From Hygrocybe punicea (lineage: Eukaryota; Basidiomycota; Agaricomycetes; Agaricales; Hygrophoraceae), in assembly GCA_963556145.1 (NCBI GenBank), contig OY744463.1, positions 2,418,001-2,482,000 of the forward strand: 64,000 bases of DNA. The letters run 5' to 3'. Shown here one piece after another: positions 10,160 to 22,819 of this stretch. Positions within the stretch are counted from its first letter, which is position 1, and each line of letters begins with the position of its first letter. A model generated the notes under the pieces. That model saw nothing but the letters and a program-made list of their open reading frames with translations. It did no database searches and was not told the origin of the DNA. Position numbers and translations under genes: made by a program.

Positions 10160-12704
10160 ATGTCTTCCGATGCATCTTCACGGACTCGGTGGTTTTCCTC
10201 AAAATTCCTCAATCCATCCAAGTCTAGGAAAGACCGCAGTCGTTCCTTGTCCGAAAAACCTCCAAAACCTTCAACTTCCTTCAAGTTCAACACATTCACC
10301 TCTGCTTTGGGCTTTAAACCCAAGAAACACCCCTCATTGGCAATCCAGGACCCCCCGCCGGTTCCCATATATCCTGTCCAGCAACCACAACCCACGAGCC
10401 ATCCCCATGTTCGACAGCCAACACCCCATCACACGAATAGACCCCCATCCAATTCTGTCTCCTCAACGCTCAGGTCGTCCCTGGAACCACGAACTCCCGC
10501 AGATGTGCCCAGGGAACCGTTGCCATTTCGACATTCTCTCTTGACGCTGTCGGATTCTGATCCTTTTGCCTCCCATGGCCTGTCTTCCTCGACCATACAG
10601 TCAAAACACAACAGAAAATCCGTGATTTCCGACCGCCCATCATCTGAGCGTACCTCAAAGCAGTTTACAACAACACTATTCTTACCAGACTCGTATACTC
10701 CTGCATTCTCGCAATCTGCGACGGACATTCGGACCACGCTTGTCTCGTCAGGCTGGCAATCGGACGTTTCTAGTTGGCCAAGTACACCCACGTGCGCTCC
10801 TTTTCACTTTTCGTACTTTTCACTATGCTGACAATGATTTCAGCAAAGGAGACGTACAGGATAAGACATCTCCGGACGGTTCAACAAACAGCGTGCAGAA
10901 TACCAACCAAGAAGCGACTCCTCAGCCCAGAATCCGTACACTGTCCAAGTCCGGTTCCTCCTCTACCTTGACGGATCATAAGCGGGTGGTTCCTGTCTCA
11001 ACGGCGTCTGCTGTGCTCTCAAGAGCAAAGAGTACAGCTGACGTCTGCAATAATAAACCCACGGGAGATGGTCTCAAACCACACAAGTCAGTCTCACTTG
11101 GCACCTTGTCTTCGTCTCGTCCCTCTAGCGCCGTTTCATCTATCCGACCACACATCGTACGTCAAATGTCCGCTTCCCGCCTTGGCAAACCCCCGTTTGC
11201 CCCACCTGCTCACCATTTACCCCCTCCCCCCGTCGAGAACGCCTCTATCGACGACATATCCTCATTCATTATCCCCGCAGATATAACTACGCCATCTTCC
11301 TCGATCTTGTCATTTGTATCATCGCTTTACCCTGATCACGACGATCCTTTCCTTCATGTTTTTGGTTCAACAAGCGAGGTCAAGGAGGAAGGTTATACTC
11401 CAATCCAAAATCTTCGTACATCACGCGAGGAGAACAAGGAGTCTCACAAACCCCTATCACCAAAGGCTTCCACTTCTGCTTCGTTACTTCCTCCTACCGA
11501 CGGTTCTGTCTTGACTCGCACGCTGAAAAAAGCAGCGTCCCATCAGTCAATCTCGTCGAAACGTGGAAGCACCAGCTCCATTTGTACTCCGCCCGAGGAA
11601 GGATCCGACAAACACCCCCGGAAACAACGCTCATTTAACCACCCTCGTTTGCATCAATCGCACCGTAACCCGATGCCTCAGCATCCCCCTAATTTTGCGA
11701 GTTTTGCATCGCACATGGATCCTAACGAGATTGTTGAAAAGCATAGGGAGAGCACGGGTGGTGGTTCGACGCCGAGCAGGAAGCGGCTTTTCTCCGCTTC
11801 CAGCATCCGGCGTTCAACAACAAGTCAGAGTGAACACCTTGAAACTGATGTGAGATCCGTGTTGAGCTTACCGCTTGAGAGTGAACGCACACAGGATACA
11901 TTCTCTCCGAACCCTATCTCCCCCACAGCCCCCTCGTTGCGCGGTTCCGTTGGGGACGAACCAACCTCACCAAGCAGTCCCGAGTACGTTCCTCAACAAA
12001 TCATGTCACCCGCAGAGATGCTCCGGGTCGAAGCCAGTATCGAAGCTGGGATGGACGACTACGTAGTTAGGCGCCAGCGAAGTGTCCCGTCGGCAACGAC
12101 CTCGGCCACCTACCCTTCCGATATGTTCAGCGACTATTCGTTTCCTACTGGAGGTCTTTCACCACCGTCTTCGACACGTCCATCGGCGGCTGTACTTGGT
12201 CACAGCAGAAACAAGGGACATTCCTCGCGCCGCAGTCTTTCCATGAGAAGCAACGAACGATCGTCGCCATGTGTCAGCCCTCGGCCATCTACCTCCCATA
12301 TGTACATGACTCCGCCGACCTCCCCTACCACCTCTTCATTGTTGCTTTCGCCTGCATCCCCCGAACGCAAGCCAGTTAGTTTGCCTCCACCCCCTCGGAC
12401 CCGACTCTCGCGACCTGCAACATATTTTGGCCAACTAAACCGTCTGAGCATCGTTCCTCTCGTCCCCCTATCTCCGCCACCTCCACGCAAAAATGTGCAC
12501 TCGAGACCGTCGTTGGAAAGTGTCGTGCTGCGTCGATCTATCACGAGGAAGCCCTCATTTCTTGAGATAGAGGATGAGATGGACAGGGATGGCGACCGGC
12601 CTTTGGATGACAGCTTCTTGGATTTGAACCGGGAGTCTTTTGATACTATCCGAAGTATGCCGGAACCAGACGGACCTTTCAACGAGCCGCCGATTTCATT
12701 GTAA
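10160..12704 (+). CDS. Ser/Pro-rich protein of unknown function (830 aa)
   Basis: Two exons, 10160-10791 and 10844-12704, join in phase to 831 codons including the stop. The protein is low in complexity: many Ser, Pro, Thr and Arg, with SP/TP sites throughout (typical CDK/MAPK targets), short basic patches (RKDRSRSLSEKPPK, KRLFSASSIRR) and a more ordered acidic end (LEIEDEMDRDGDRPLDDSF). I see no catalytic or membrane domain. Such proteins are often phosphorylated cytoskeletal or signalling scaffolds in Agaricomycetes, but nothing here proves that. The minus-strand frame 12200-12811 is a shadow. The gene is convergent with SLA2, with about 250 bp between the stops. Confidence 0.8.
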
Positions 12705-12953
12705 CTGTTTCCCGCCAACCGTTTGGGCCTATTACCATAATCCTTTCTCTCTCCTTTTTTTTTTCTTTCCGTTGCTGCAGTTATACATACTTTTATTATA
12801 TACTCTTTCATCGTCTATAATTGGATGTTCGTCTTTATTCGTATGTATGCTCTTTTCGCCTACTTACAGTGTTAACCAAGCTTGTTCATTATCAAAATAA
12901 AATCCAATGTTCAGAATAATGTACAAGAGGGGTCATGAGTAAGTTATCCTCCA

Positions 12954-15900
12954 TCAATCAGTTTCATCCGTATGGTACCCTGCTCGTCTCATGGCTCCCA
13001 GTCGGTGCCGAGCCGCACCCAGATCTTTCTCCAACTTCAGGATCTCGACTTGCTGCTCCATCTCCCGCTTCTTAAATTCCAGAACGGCCATGTTCTTGTA
13101 ATCGACACCCTCTTCCTCCGACTGCTTCGCTGACACTGCTTTGACCTGCCGGACAAGGGCCTTGCAGGCTTCCGTGACGGCTTTCGCGGCAAGCTCGAGC
13201 CGTTCTTGTGTCTTTGACATCAAATTCGCCTTGACACGGGATGCAGCGACAAGTTGGGCAGTGGCAGCGGCTACCTCGTTTGAAGCAACAATGAGTTGCT
13301 CCAGCGAATGTGTCCCGGACAGCACACCATCCGCGCTCTCGATAAGGAGGTTGGTAGCGAACGCAACCGCTTTCGCAGCCGAAATCAGACCCTCCGTCCA
13401 TCGATTATTCCGCTTATAAAATTGCTGCGTGGTACTTGAACCCTTTCCCTGCGCCACGATTTCCTGCTGAGAATCAGTGGCTGCCTTGATGAGGCGGGCG
13501 ATGGCGCTTGTGATGGCGAGAGCAGCCGCGAGGATGGAGTCGTGGACCTTTAAATCGATGGCGTCGAAACGAGAGGAGTCCCGAGGTCGGGCCATGAGTT
13601 CTTGAAGCCGCTGTGTGGCAAGCTCGATAGCTCGGGCAGCACTGGACATTTCCTGCTCGACGATGTCACCAATGTCCCCATTGGCTCGTGCCAGCGCTCC
13701 AGAGCTGGCACCCTTCGGGATGAGCGCATCGACTACTTCAGAGAGCTTGGTGAGAGCGCTGCGGACTTCTCCATTATTACGCATCGCCACCTCTTTTCTC
13801 TGCCTTGGCTGCAGCAGATCCAATTTGTACGATTGCAGGTTTAAGAAAAATCGCAAACCAATGTCTCCAGCGGCTTTCGCAACATTGATGATCTTATCAG
13901 AAGCGTCATCGTCGTTGGCGAGACGAGTGATGCCTTTCGAGTTGATCAAGACGTCGGCGAGAGATTGGGCGAACTCGTTGGCTCCTTTGATGACCTCGAC
14001 GTGGTCACCGCCAACTTCGCCCCCAAGATATAAATTGTAGATTGTGGCGAACTCAGTTGCATTGTTCACAGCCTTTTCCACCATCGACAAGGTGTATTCA
14101 GGGGTAGAATTGAGATTCCCCGCTTGCGTTGGAGATTCCAGTTCATAGATGGCATCGTCGACTTTTTGCACACAAGCCTGCAAGATAGAGTCTAAACAGG
14201 AACATATAGACTCAGCCGGACTCAAAATGCTGTAACGAAAGATGGCAAGACGAACCGATGATCTGGTTCAGCTTCTTTCTGTTGTCGAGAATAAGGGTGT
14301 CGATTTGAGCATTCGTGGTTTCATCGACGATACCTTGCTCCTGCATCTTGAGTCAGACCGGTGCCACACTTGACAATACAAGATGCTTGCCTGGCGAGCG
14401 TCAGATAGCTCCTTGATTGTACTGTCCAGACTCTCTTGTAGGATCATGATCTCTTGATCCTTCTCTTCCTTGATACGCTCTATGTCGCCACCAGTGTTAT
14501 TCAATTTTATCAATAAGTCGTCAATCTGAAGTTGTTTTGCCTTGATAATGTTATACATATATGAGCAAAACGAGATAAACTGAAGATAGTTCTTACCCGC
14601 AATGAGTCCTCCAGCTCCGACAACTGTCTGTTATATTTTGAGAGCACGCTGGACACCTCGGAGCTTTTGCTGCGGGTTGCATCTTCCGCACGTTCATTAG
14701 CAAAGTTCAGGTCACGACGAACACGATCGATTTCGTCTTTGTGAGAAGACTTCTGCCTGTCCAAGTCAAATCTTGCCCGATCTCGCTCACGAAGCATGTC
14801 GGCCAGTTCCAAATTCTTTGCCTTGAGATCACGCTCCATCCTTTCCATACGGTCAACGGCCTCCTGGGCAGAATTCGCCTTGAGCTGCATTTGCTTGAAC
14901 TTCGAGAGCATATCAAGATGCTCAGTGCGTAGCTGACTGTACAGTTTGGCGAGGGCATCATACTTGTTTCGCCACAGAGTGACTTGGTCTTGGAGTTGCT
15001 TGATCAAATCGTCTTTGGATGACATCTGCGAATTAATGTGGGTGGTGACGCCGCTCAGTTCCCCTTCCAATGCCTTGACTCGCTGTTGCAGCCCAGAGGT
15101 CAGTACCTACAATATTCAAAGAGAGTAAGGGCACGAACACGGTCATACTGTTCTAGTAGAAGTTGATCGCGCTCATATTGTCCTCTCATTGCAAGTAGCT
15201 CCCTCTCCAATTCGTGGGCTTGCTGTGCGGCTTGATTGGTATATTGCATCATTTGTTGTTGCTGAAGCAGCTGCTCCTGCGCTAGTCGTTCCTTTTCCGC
15301 CTGCTCGCGTTGTCTCTGTTCGAACTCCCGCTGCTGCTGCGCCTCCATTTCAAGACGGCGACGCTCCTCTGCTTCACGTGTGGCTTGCAGAGCATTTTGT
15401 TTTTCCTCGTACTGTTTAAGCAACCGAAGTTGTTCATCGTGTTGAGCAGCATCGAGAGAAAGGGCAACAGGGGGTGGCGTGGTTTTCGTAGCTGTTGTAG
15501 GACGGGCAGGGAGATCTGGAGCGCTACCGCCATCCAGTAAGTTGGGAGGATCCTGGATAATGAACGTGAACGATGGTACCACTATAAACGGAACAGTTTC
15601 GTACTTGTCCTAACTTGGGCACATTGATCAAGCCAGTTAAGTATTTCAGATTTGAACACTCGTAGTAAAACTTTCGAAGACTGTAGTGCTGAGAGGTGTA
15701 GCGCTGCCTTAGAGGCTCCAAAGCTTCTGTGTCATTAGTTCCTATGCGTTGATAATCGATTCAGTAAAATATCAAAAGATAAGAACAGGATATACTTCGG
15801 TGCATCGCCCGCAGCATGCTTGTGATAAATCTATAGATACCCCAGCTTTCCTTGACTAAAGGAACCAAGGCAGAAATACGACATTCATTGTTTGTAGAAT

Positions 15901-16761
15901 GCCTGAAGTGTGTGAAGACCATCTTTTGGAAGGACTCGATCTGATCCTGTAAGCCCATAAGGTCTGAAATTGTTTCATAGCTAGGCCAAATTCAACCACT
16001 GACGTCCTAAGATTAGTGATTCACGTACCCTTCGTTAGGATCGTCGATGCCCTTTAGTGTAACGTATTCCTCGTACTCAAATAAACCATTAAATTCTGGT
16101 CTCAGGCGATGAAACCTGAGCTTAGCCAATAAAAACTGAACATATGTTCTGATTAATGGTCCATAACCTAAGGAATAGTTCATGGATACGTGTATGCATA
16201 TAAAAAATCGACATACCGCGTTGAGTTTCAGTCCCAACAGTGCGAGCGCAGGTCTCGAGCCATCCTGTCTGACCATGAGCTTCCTTAATGGTCTATAGTG
16301 TATTTCAGTGATATCAAGAGAATCGCGACGCAGTCGTCATCTAACATACAACTGGATGACCCTCCTGCAACACCTTGTGAACAGTGATCAGTGCTTTAAA
16401 GGTCTGTACTTCATCCGCCAAAATAGGCTGAACTCGAAGTCCGCTCCAGAAGGATGTCGAGGAGTGATAATCCCAAGTAAACACGATGCATTCTATTTGG
16501 AGTAAGCCGATGACTGAAGAACTGAAGGTACCACGCACTCCGGACATGCTTCTGCTTTGGAGCAGTTTCTTCCGGACTCGTAGCCTTCTTTATATTAACG
16601 ACGAGCTCTTGCTCAGCCTTATCCTTGTCGACCGGCCGAGTTGGATAATGAATATCGTCCCCACCGTCATCGAAAGCAGTCTGACGTGTTCGGCCACCTG
16701 CAAACCTGAGCCGCAAAGTACAGTGATCAAATAACGTTGTGTATACATAGACCACTCACAT
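12954..16761 (-). CDS. SLA2: Sla2/End4 (HIP1R family) endocytic adaptor
   Basis: Minus-strand exons encode, in order: an ANTH domain (FAGGRTRQTAFDDGGDDIHY, VQPILADEVQTFKALITVHKVL, EFNGLFEYEEYVTLKGIDDP, RRINALEPLRQRY-like, FYYECSNLKYLTGLINVPKL), a Pro-rich linker (about 15,470-15,545), a long Glu/Gln coiled coil (14,270-15,460), and a C-terminal I/LWEQ (THATCH) actin-binding domain from about 14,225 to the stop at 12954. Sla2 links PI(4,5)P2 membranes and clathrin/epsin to actin at endocytic sites. The first coding exon contributes only the AT of the start codon (16761-16760); the G is at 16705 after a 54-bp intron with GTGAGT...CTCAG. An in-frame TAA upstream excludes an earlier AUG in exon 1. 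The gene diverges from SURF1 across a 99-bp gap. Confidence 0.9.
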
Positions 16762-16860
16762 TTCCTTCTCTCCCAAGTTTTATCTGACGGAGAGGCTGCG
16801 GTGACAATTGTGTTTGGATTCTGGTATCACATCGTGGGAACAACATCCGAGTCCACTATA
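16762..16860. promoter_or_regulatory. Bidirectional SLA2/SURF1 promoter
   Basis: Only 99 bp separate the SLA2 start codon (minus strand, 16761) from the SURF1 ATG at 16861, so the two divergent genes must share promoter DNA, and their 5' UTRs may overlap the other's promoter. No clear TATA box is present. The strip begins pyrimidine-rich (tttccttctctccc at 16,761-16,774). Confidence 0.6.
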
Positions 16861-17897
16861 ATGCTTTTTCTGCGATCCACTCGAAGCCTTTTCCTTGGCC
16901 GCCTCTTTCACCGAAACTTAAATCTCCCTTCGCGAGTAATCCATCCAGAAGGGGCTAAAACCCCGTTGTCCTACAAAGCAAGACGTGAATCTCTGCTTAC
17001 CCCAACCATACTGCTCGTTGCTTCTATCCCGGTTTTCACCTTCGTGTTGGGAACTTGGCAACTTCAGAGACTTCATTGGAAGGTAGCACTCATTGAGGAA
17101 TTGGAGGAGAAACTACAATCTGAACCTTTATCCCTACCGAAACAAGTCAAGTATTTCATTCTCCTTCGATATCCTTTTCCTCTCTCAAATGGATCTATTC
17201 AAATAGTCTCGCTGCCATCCCGGAGTTCCTTTATCGCAAAGTCCTTTTGAGAGGCAGATGGAAACATTCCCAGATGATGTTGCTGGGTCCCCGTTCACGA
17301 GACGGCACAAGTGGCTTCCACGTCGTTACGCCGCTTGTGCGGACAGATGGGTCAACAGTTCTTGTTGATCGGGGATTCATTTTGAACGATTTTGCAAGCC
17401 GCTTTCGATGCGCAGAAGATGACGGTGAAGTGGAAGTCATCGGAGTTCTCAGAACTTCCCAAACCCGAAATAGATTTACACCCGACAATCATCCCGAGAA
17501 AAATGAATGGTACTGGGCTGATGTTGTTGCCATGTCGGAATTTGCTGGTGGAGAGCAGGCAAACGTCCAACCTGTGTTTGTGGAGGAAATTTTTGGTGAG
17601 TCGGAGATTTCCTGCGATACGCTTTGAGTACAAACAGTTCACAGAGGGTCACGCTGGGGATGCTGCTACAAGAGAATTGAAAGGGATTCCAATTGGTCGT
17701 GCTCCGACAGTTGATGTGAGGAATGCACACTTGTCATATGTCATCACATGGTATGTTTCTTGGTGAATATTACGTGGGATTGGTCGACCGATGACTTCCA
17801 CAGGTATTCCCTATCGGCATTTACGACAGCCATGTTCATCCGTCTTTTGGTTAACAAAAGACGCTCCGCCGGTCGGCCCCTTCCGCGTTCATTATGA
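16861..17897 (+). CDS. SHY1: SURF1/Shy1 cytochrome c oxidase assembly protein
   Basis: Exons 16861-17150, 17207-17595, 17645-17750 and 17804-17897 join in phase. The product starts with an Arg/Leu-rich mitochondrial presequence (MLFLRSTRSLFLGRLFHRNL). Next come the first membrane segment PTILLVASIPVFTFVLGTWQ with the family signature LGTWQLQRLHWK, the intermembrane domain (FLYRKVLLRGRW, LLGPRSRDGTSGFHVVTPL, VLVDRGFI, RFTPDNHPEKNEWYWADV, NAHLSYVITWYSLS) and a second TM segment near the end. Surf1/Shy1 acts in the inner mitochondrial membrane in maturation of Cox1 and haem a insertion. Both membrane anchors and the signature blocks are present, so the gene looks intact. Its ATG is 99 bp from the divergent SLA2 start. 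Confidence 0.92.
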
Positions 17898-18287
17898 AGC
17901 TTGATATCCAAGGTAGCCCCAGGCACCAACACTTTCAATCCAACGGGCAACCCTTATAATTATCAGGAAATCAATGGCAATTTCGCGATCTCTGCTAAAG
18001 CCCTGGAAGCAGAGAACAAAGACATAAATTGAAATATAAAACAGTCACCCTCGACAATCACAAAACACTTCCACCCTCGTTGCGATCACATTCGGGATTT
18101 GCCGAGATTTCCTTTGCCAAAATCAACCCGACAATGGCCTTCACAAGCTCAGTGATACCTCGGGCCACTATCAGCCGCTGATCAGATTGGGATCAGGCCA
18201 TTCAAAGACTTCGCTGCTGTGGCCAACGTTATTTCCTCCAATTCGGAAGTCACTGCTTTCCACAACTGTGGCCCGTTGCTGGAAATA

Positions 18288-19295
18288 ATGCTTATAAGGA
18301 TTTCCTCTGGGACTATTTTTATTTCGCTTCACTCGACAACGTCTCGATTCACTCTAACTTGCCACTCCATTATAATGACACTTTCCGGCCTTTATATTCA
18401 CCCCCAGGTCTCTACCAAATATGTCACTGGACCCGACACCATAAATTCCCCAGCTCATCGTAGACATGCACATTTCGAAACATCTTCTTTGCAAGCTCGC
18501 CGCTCCATGACGCAAAGCAGCAAGAATACACTCCAAAATCCACCATCTAAGCATTTTATTCCGGGATATAATGCCGGTTGCAATGTAGTCAATGCGTCAG
18601 ATCGCCACCGCTATGAAGAGGGTAAGGATATTATTATGTCAGATGGCATGCCGGCTGACTGCATTCCTCTTCTAGAAGAACGGATACGCCGGGATGTTGA
18701 ACGTGCGATGCGTGCTCAAAACCGCGCCAAACCGACGAATGCGGTGGATATAAATTTTCCGCAGATGACATCCTCGTCTGTTCATTCTTCCGTCCCGCGG
18801 GCCAGTGCAGTTCCTACCCTGTCGTCTCCCCAGTTACTTAGGGCTTACAATAATCCAAAAGAATATGGGGCAAGCTATCGGTCTTGTTCGTCTTCCCTCC
18901 ATGGCAACGTTTCGCGAGGTTTGTGTTGCCGGTTGATATTTTGATTAATTTTTGATGTTGCATCAGTTCGCGGGCCCCAGTTCCCCATGGTGGACGCAGA
19001 AGCCCGTTCACAAAATTCATGCGATGCGACGTCCTCGCGCTCCAGCGATTTCGAGACTTCCTATCATAAACGCCACCGAAGATATTCTACCCATGGTGAT
19101 GTCGCCACGCCTATTCCGGTAGGAAGGCTCGCCCCTTTGTCACGCTTCAAACCGTGTAATAGAGCTCGGTCTGACTCGCTGTCAGCAGCCATCGAAGGTA
19201 AACCTTGTGTGGGGACTGCAGGAGGCACCGTGAAGAGTCATATCAAGCCAGATAAACCTCGGCTGAATGCGATATCGATTACGACGAATCTTTAG
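18288..19295 (+). CDS. Unknown protein, two exons
   Basis: Exon 1 ends at 18918 and exon 2 begins at 18967; the join G|TT reads VRGPQFPMVDAEARS and stays open to 19295. The first ATG in frame is 18288, with a second at 18372; the start is not decided. The sequence is polar, with a helical stretch LLEERIRRDVERAMRAQNRAK and Ser/Arg-rich parts. No domain is recognised. A TATAAAA sits at 18,035-18,041. Short direct repeats (ttcaagcttcaa) lie between this gene and the next at 19,376-19,413. Confidence 0.5.
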
Positions 19296-19469
19296 AATCC
19301 ACCGACGTTGCGTTACTTTTAGTTTCCAATGATACCACGTGATTTGTTACCTTACAATCGTGACCGTCTTCGAGCCTCAAGTTAAAGCTTCGAGCTTCAA
19401 GCTTCAAGCTTCAAAGGGCGTGCAGCTATCAAATAATTCACTCTGCGCAAGTCGACTTGTACTCTGTTC

Positions 19470-22400
19470 ATGGCGGACGCTGAGCCATCTCAGCCCCCAA
19501 TAAGCACCGCTACGGCGTCCACTTCACGACCCTCTCAAACACAATTTTCTGACCAAGACCATGCGAGCCCACCATTCACAGAGGACCCAATTAACCATTT
19601 CCCCATAAGCGTTTCTTCCGGAACTTCGAAACCATCTTCATCTCTGGTGTTCAAAACTCCTTCCCATCTTGTGCACAGAGGATACCCCCTTCGTCCACCA
19701 GATACGACCGACACACTCTCAGATCATTATCGCCCTAGACTGTATCGTCAGGGAATCCTCAAGGGTGTTTCAAGATCGGGAGGAAATCTGGGGTATGCTC
19801 AAGATTTGACGGAGAAGGGCAAAGGAATATTGGAGTCGGAGACATTTCTGGGGGAATTCGATGAACACCAACGTTTTTATGATGATTATGATTTACGTGA
19901 GTCCTTGCATGACCGACCCTCTGTATGTTCTAATTGACCTGAGCTTGTAGCTCACGATGGCGAGTCCACAACCACGAACTGGTGGCCTTTCTTACGATCT
20001 TTGTTTTCTGTAGATCCCAGAATTCTGCAAGATGTTCAACGGGCATTGAAACTTAAGGCTCGCCGTGAGGTTCGTATTAAATCAGGACAGTCACTTTTTC
20101 ACATGAATGCTGTACCAACGTCGGATGTCGCCTCCGGATCATCATTATCTAGCAATTCCTCACCTCGACACCTATCATTCCCACCCTCAACCACAATCAT
20201 CTTCCCACCTCTTGGTCTCAGTCCTAAGAAGGAGCCTGAGGTCGACTTCAGTCCTTCCACCGGTCTCGCCTTGTCTGTGCCACTCCACCCTGTCCCTCAT
20301 TTATCAATTGACGGCAAATCACTGGACTGGACGGGTACATTGTCTGACGATGAAAAGCCTGAAAGACGTTGGACGCTATCCATATCTAAGCGAAAGGATA
20401 AAGAAAGTGTCCCAGTGTTGAGCAGCATAGCTTTGCAGGAATCGCTTTACGCTCGTGCGCCACTTTTCAAAATATCACTGTCATTGATTAACTAGTTTAA
20501 AGAAAAAATTGGTAGAATCAAAGCGCAAGCAAGCCCGCCGACCTTGCGCAAAGCTGCGATCACCAGCGAGCAACTTCGGAGAAGGTATAATGTCTTATCT
20601 GAGTCATTCTCGCCAGGATCAAAGCACCTCAATATTGCAAGTGTCGCCCGGTGGTACGGAGAACTAGATGGGCTCGTAAGAACGTCTTTGGAGAGAGCAG
20701 AACCATTCACCTGGTTAAAACATCTGGATAAGCCTGGAACGAAACCGTCAACGCGTTTAATGTGGCATCTATCAGCCCTAATAGTGGAAGAATATTGTCG
20801 CTTTCATGCCGCCCAAGCGAAAGCGAAAAGGCGACTACTATTGGCGGAGCCATCAACTGAAGTCCCACCGAGATCTCAACTTGCATTAGATATCACTTCA
20901 CGCCTTTCACCCGAGCTCCCAATATCCAGCAATCGTTCCTTTGAGGATCAGGTCTCCTTCAATCCTCTTACTGAATCGGCCCGAAATTCTTTGGAAGGGG
21001 ACCGTGTTGAAAGTCCTAGAGTTCACAAGTACTGGTTACCTGGTCCAATTGAATCGACACCTAACTCAATATACAGCATACACAGCGGATCTTCCCAACA
21101 AAACCAACCTATCATATCCTCACCTACCAGTAGTCACCTCCATATACGCGGCGACTTGATGCCGACCATTCCTCGACAAGGTCCAAACCGCAGTGACGAT
21201 GCTTTATCTTCAGCTCGTAACTCTGTATCAGATCCTTCCGAAAGTGATGGGAAGAGGGTTCGCAATACTAAACGTCAACCTCATTTGGGTCTGCAATCTG
21301 ATCGTGAAGCGTCAGCTGTAGACTCAGGTATTAAATTCATAATATCTGGTGATTCTTCACCAGCGGAGAGAGGTAGGGCACCAGGTACCATACAACGCTT
21401 GTCTAGTAGTGTTCAGGCATCCGAGGTCAATCCGGATAACGAACTTGTCATCCACCGAGGAGATACTACCGGCCTCGTATCACATCCACTCAATTCGGAG
21501 AACGGTCATCGTGTCCTTGGTCGACGTAGAGTTGGGACATCGCTGCCCTCGACTGATCAGCTCGCCGTACGGTCCGAAAAGCTGCGTCAGCAAGAGGCAG
21601 ACGAGGAGAAGACCAACCATGAGTACGAGTTGAAGGCTCGGTAAGCATGATTATTGCAGCTTCAATATTCAATCATTAATTCCTGCACGCTTGCCCATAC
21701 AGAGTTCTCGACGATGCAGTGGCTCATAATAACACAATCCGTCAATTACTACATCGCGTTGCAGCGGGAGTCCGAGAACATGATACGATTCAGGCTAGCC
21801 TCATGAAGTTGCTCGGTGTGCCATACAAGAACCTGCCGCAAGAGCTGCTGGATGCATTTAGCCATGACCCCGCCGCAGTCACAGGAGCAACTCGCAGATT
21901 CCGGGGTTGGAGAGCTGTGGAGGATACCCATGACCGCTTGGTTCAGCAACGTGATGCTTTTCAGAATTTCCTTGCTGTTACAGTCAACACTACTATTTTT
22001 CCGGCTCCGGGAAGCGTTCTTCGTCAGCCCATCGCATCTTTGCTTCAATCTTTACAGGCACTCGACAGCCACCAGCAGGAGATCGCAGTTAAAGCCGCGG
22101 AAGTGGCAGACGTCTTGGCGAAAGTCAAGGCTGTCCATGCAGCGGTCAAGAAACAATACAACGACACGTTGTCTCATACCTCCGGTGAATATCCTGAAGT
22201 GCGTCTCAAGCCCATTATGTCGAATTTGTTCTGACTGGATGTTTTCCAGCTTTCGGACATCGTCGCGCTAGAGGAAAAGTACAAAGATCAATACCAACAG
22301 TTTTGGGAGCTTGGCATGGACGCCCTGACTTTCTTGTTAGACACTGTGACACCATTCTGGAGAAACTACGGTAAAATAATTGGGAAAGACGTCCAGGATT

Positions 22401-22744
22401 TCCTTATAATCCCCTTATATCGAAACGAGTTCACAGGCGAAGCGAAGAGGTATCCGATCGAACGATTTCCTAGGCGGTCGATTCGACACCGGATGGGGCT
22501 GTTGCTGTTCTTTGTGCTTGCCGTTGCTGTTACATTCCTCCAGGCTCGTGCGGCATTGACTTCCATCATTCACTTCAGGCTGCGCAGCATTACTCACAGC
22601 GGCATACGGTGGTTGATATTGCCATTCTTTTGGATCAGTATCATCATCCAGTCGGCCGCTGTTTTCACCGAATTTTGCATCGTGATCTCGCAATTGGGAG
22701 TGGTGACCTGGTGGATCGGGTGGTCAGTAAATCTAGTTGATTAG
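19470..22744 (+). CDS. Large unknown protein with C-terminal membrane segments
   Basis: Exon 1 is 19470-19896 and exon 2 starts at 19951 (join reads DYDLPHDGESTTTNWW). Further exons cover 20001-about 20470, about 20501-21640, about 21703-22200 and about 22250-22744. The N-terminal half is disordered and Ser/Pro-rich. A conserved-looking middle (SEQLRRRYNVLSESFSPGSKHL, VARWYGELDGLVRTSLERAEPF) leads into helices (VLDDAVAHNNTIRQLLHRVAAG). The C-terminus has hydrophobic segments LLLFFVLAVAVTFLQ and WLILPFFWISIIIQSAAVF, ending in SVNLVD. This predicts a membrane-anchored protein with a large cytosolic part. Function is unknown. The junction near 20,470-20,501 was not resolved to the base. Confidence 0.65.
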
Positions 22745-22819
22745 GGTTGGTTATCGAAGTGCTGTCTCGGATTGGATCATTCATCATGCATAATACCACA
22801 ACATAATAAAAATATATCT

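Noticed and set aside
12200..12811. 203-codon ORF on the minus strand
   Set aside because: Shadow of the Ser/Pro-rich gene on the plus strand; composition mirrors it.
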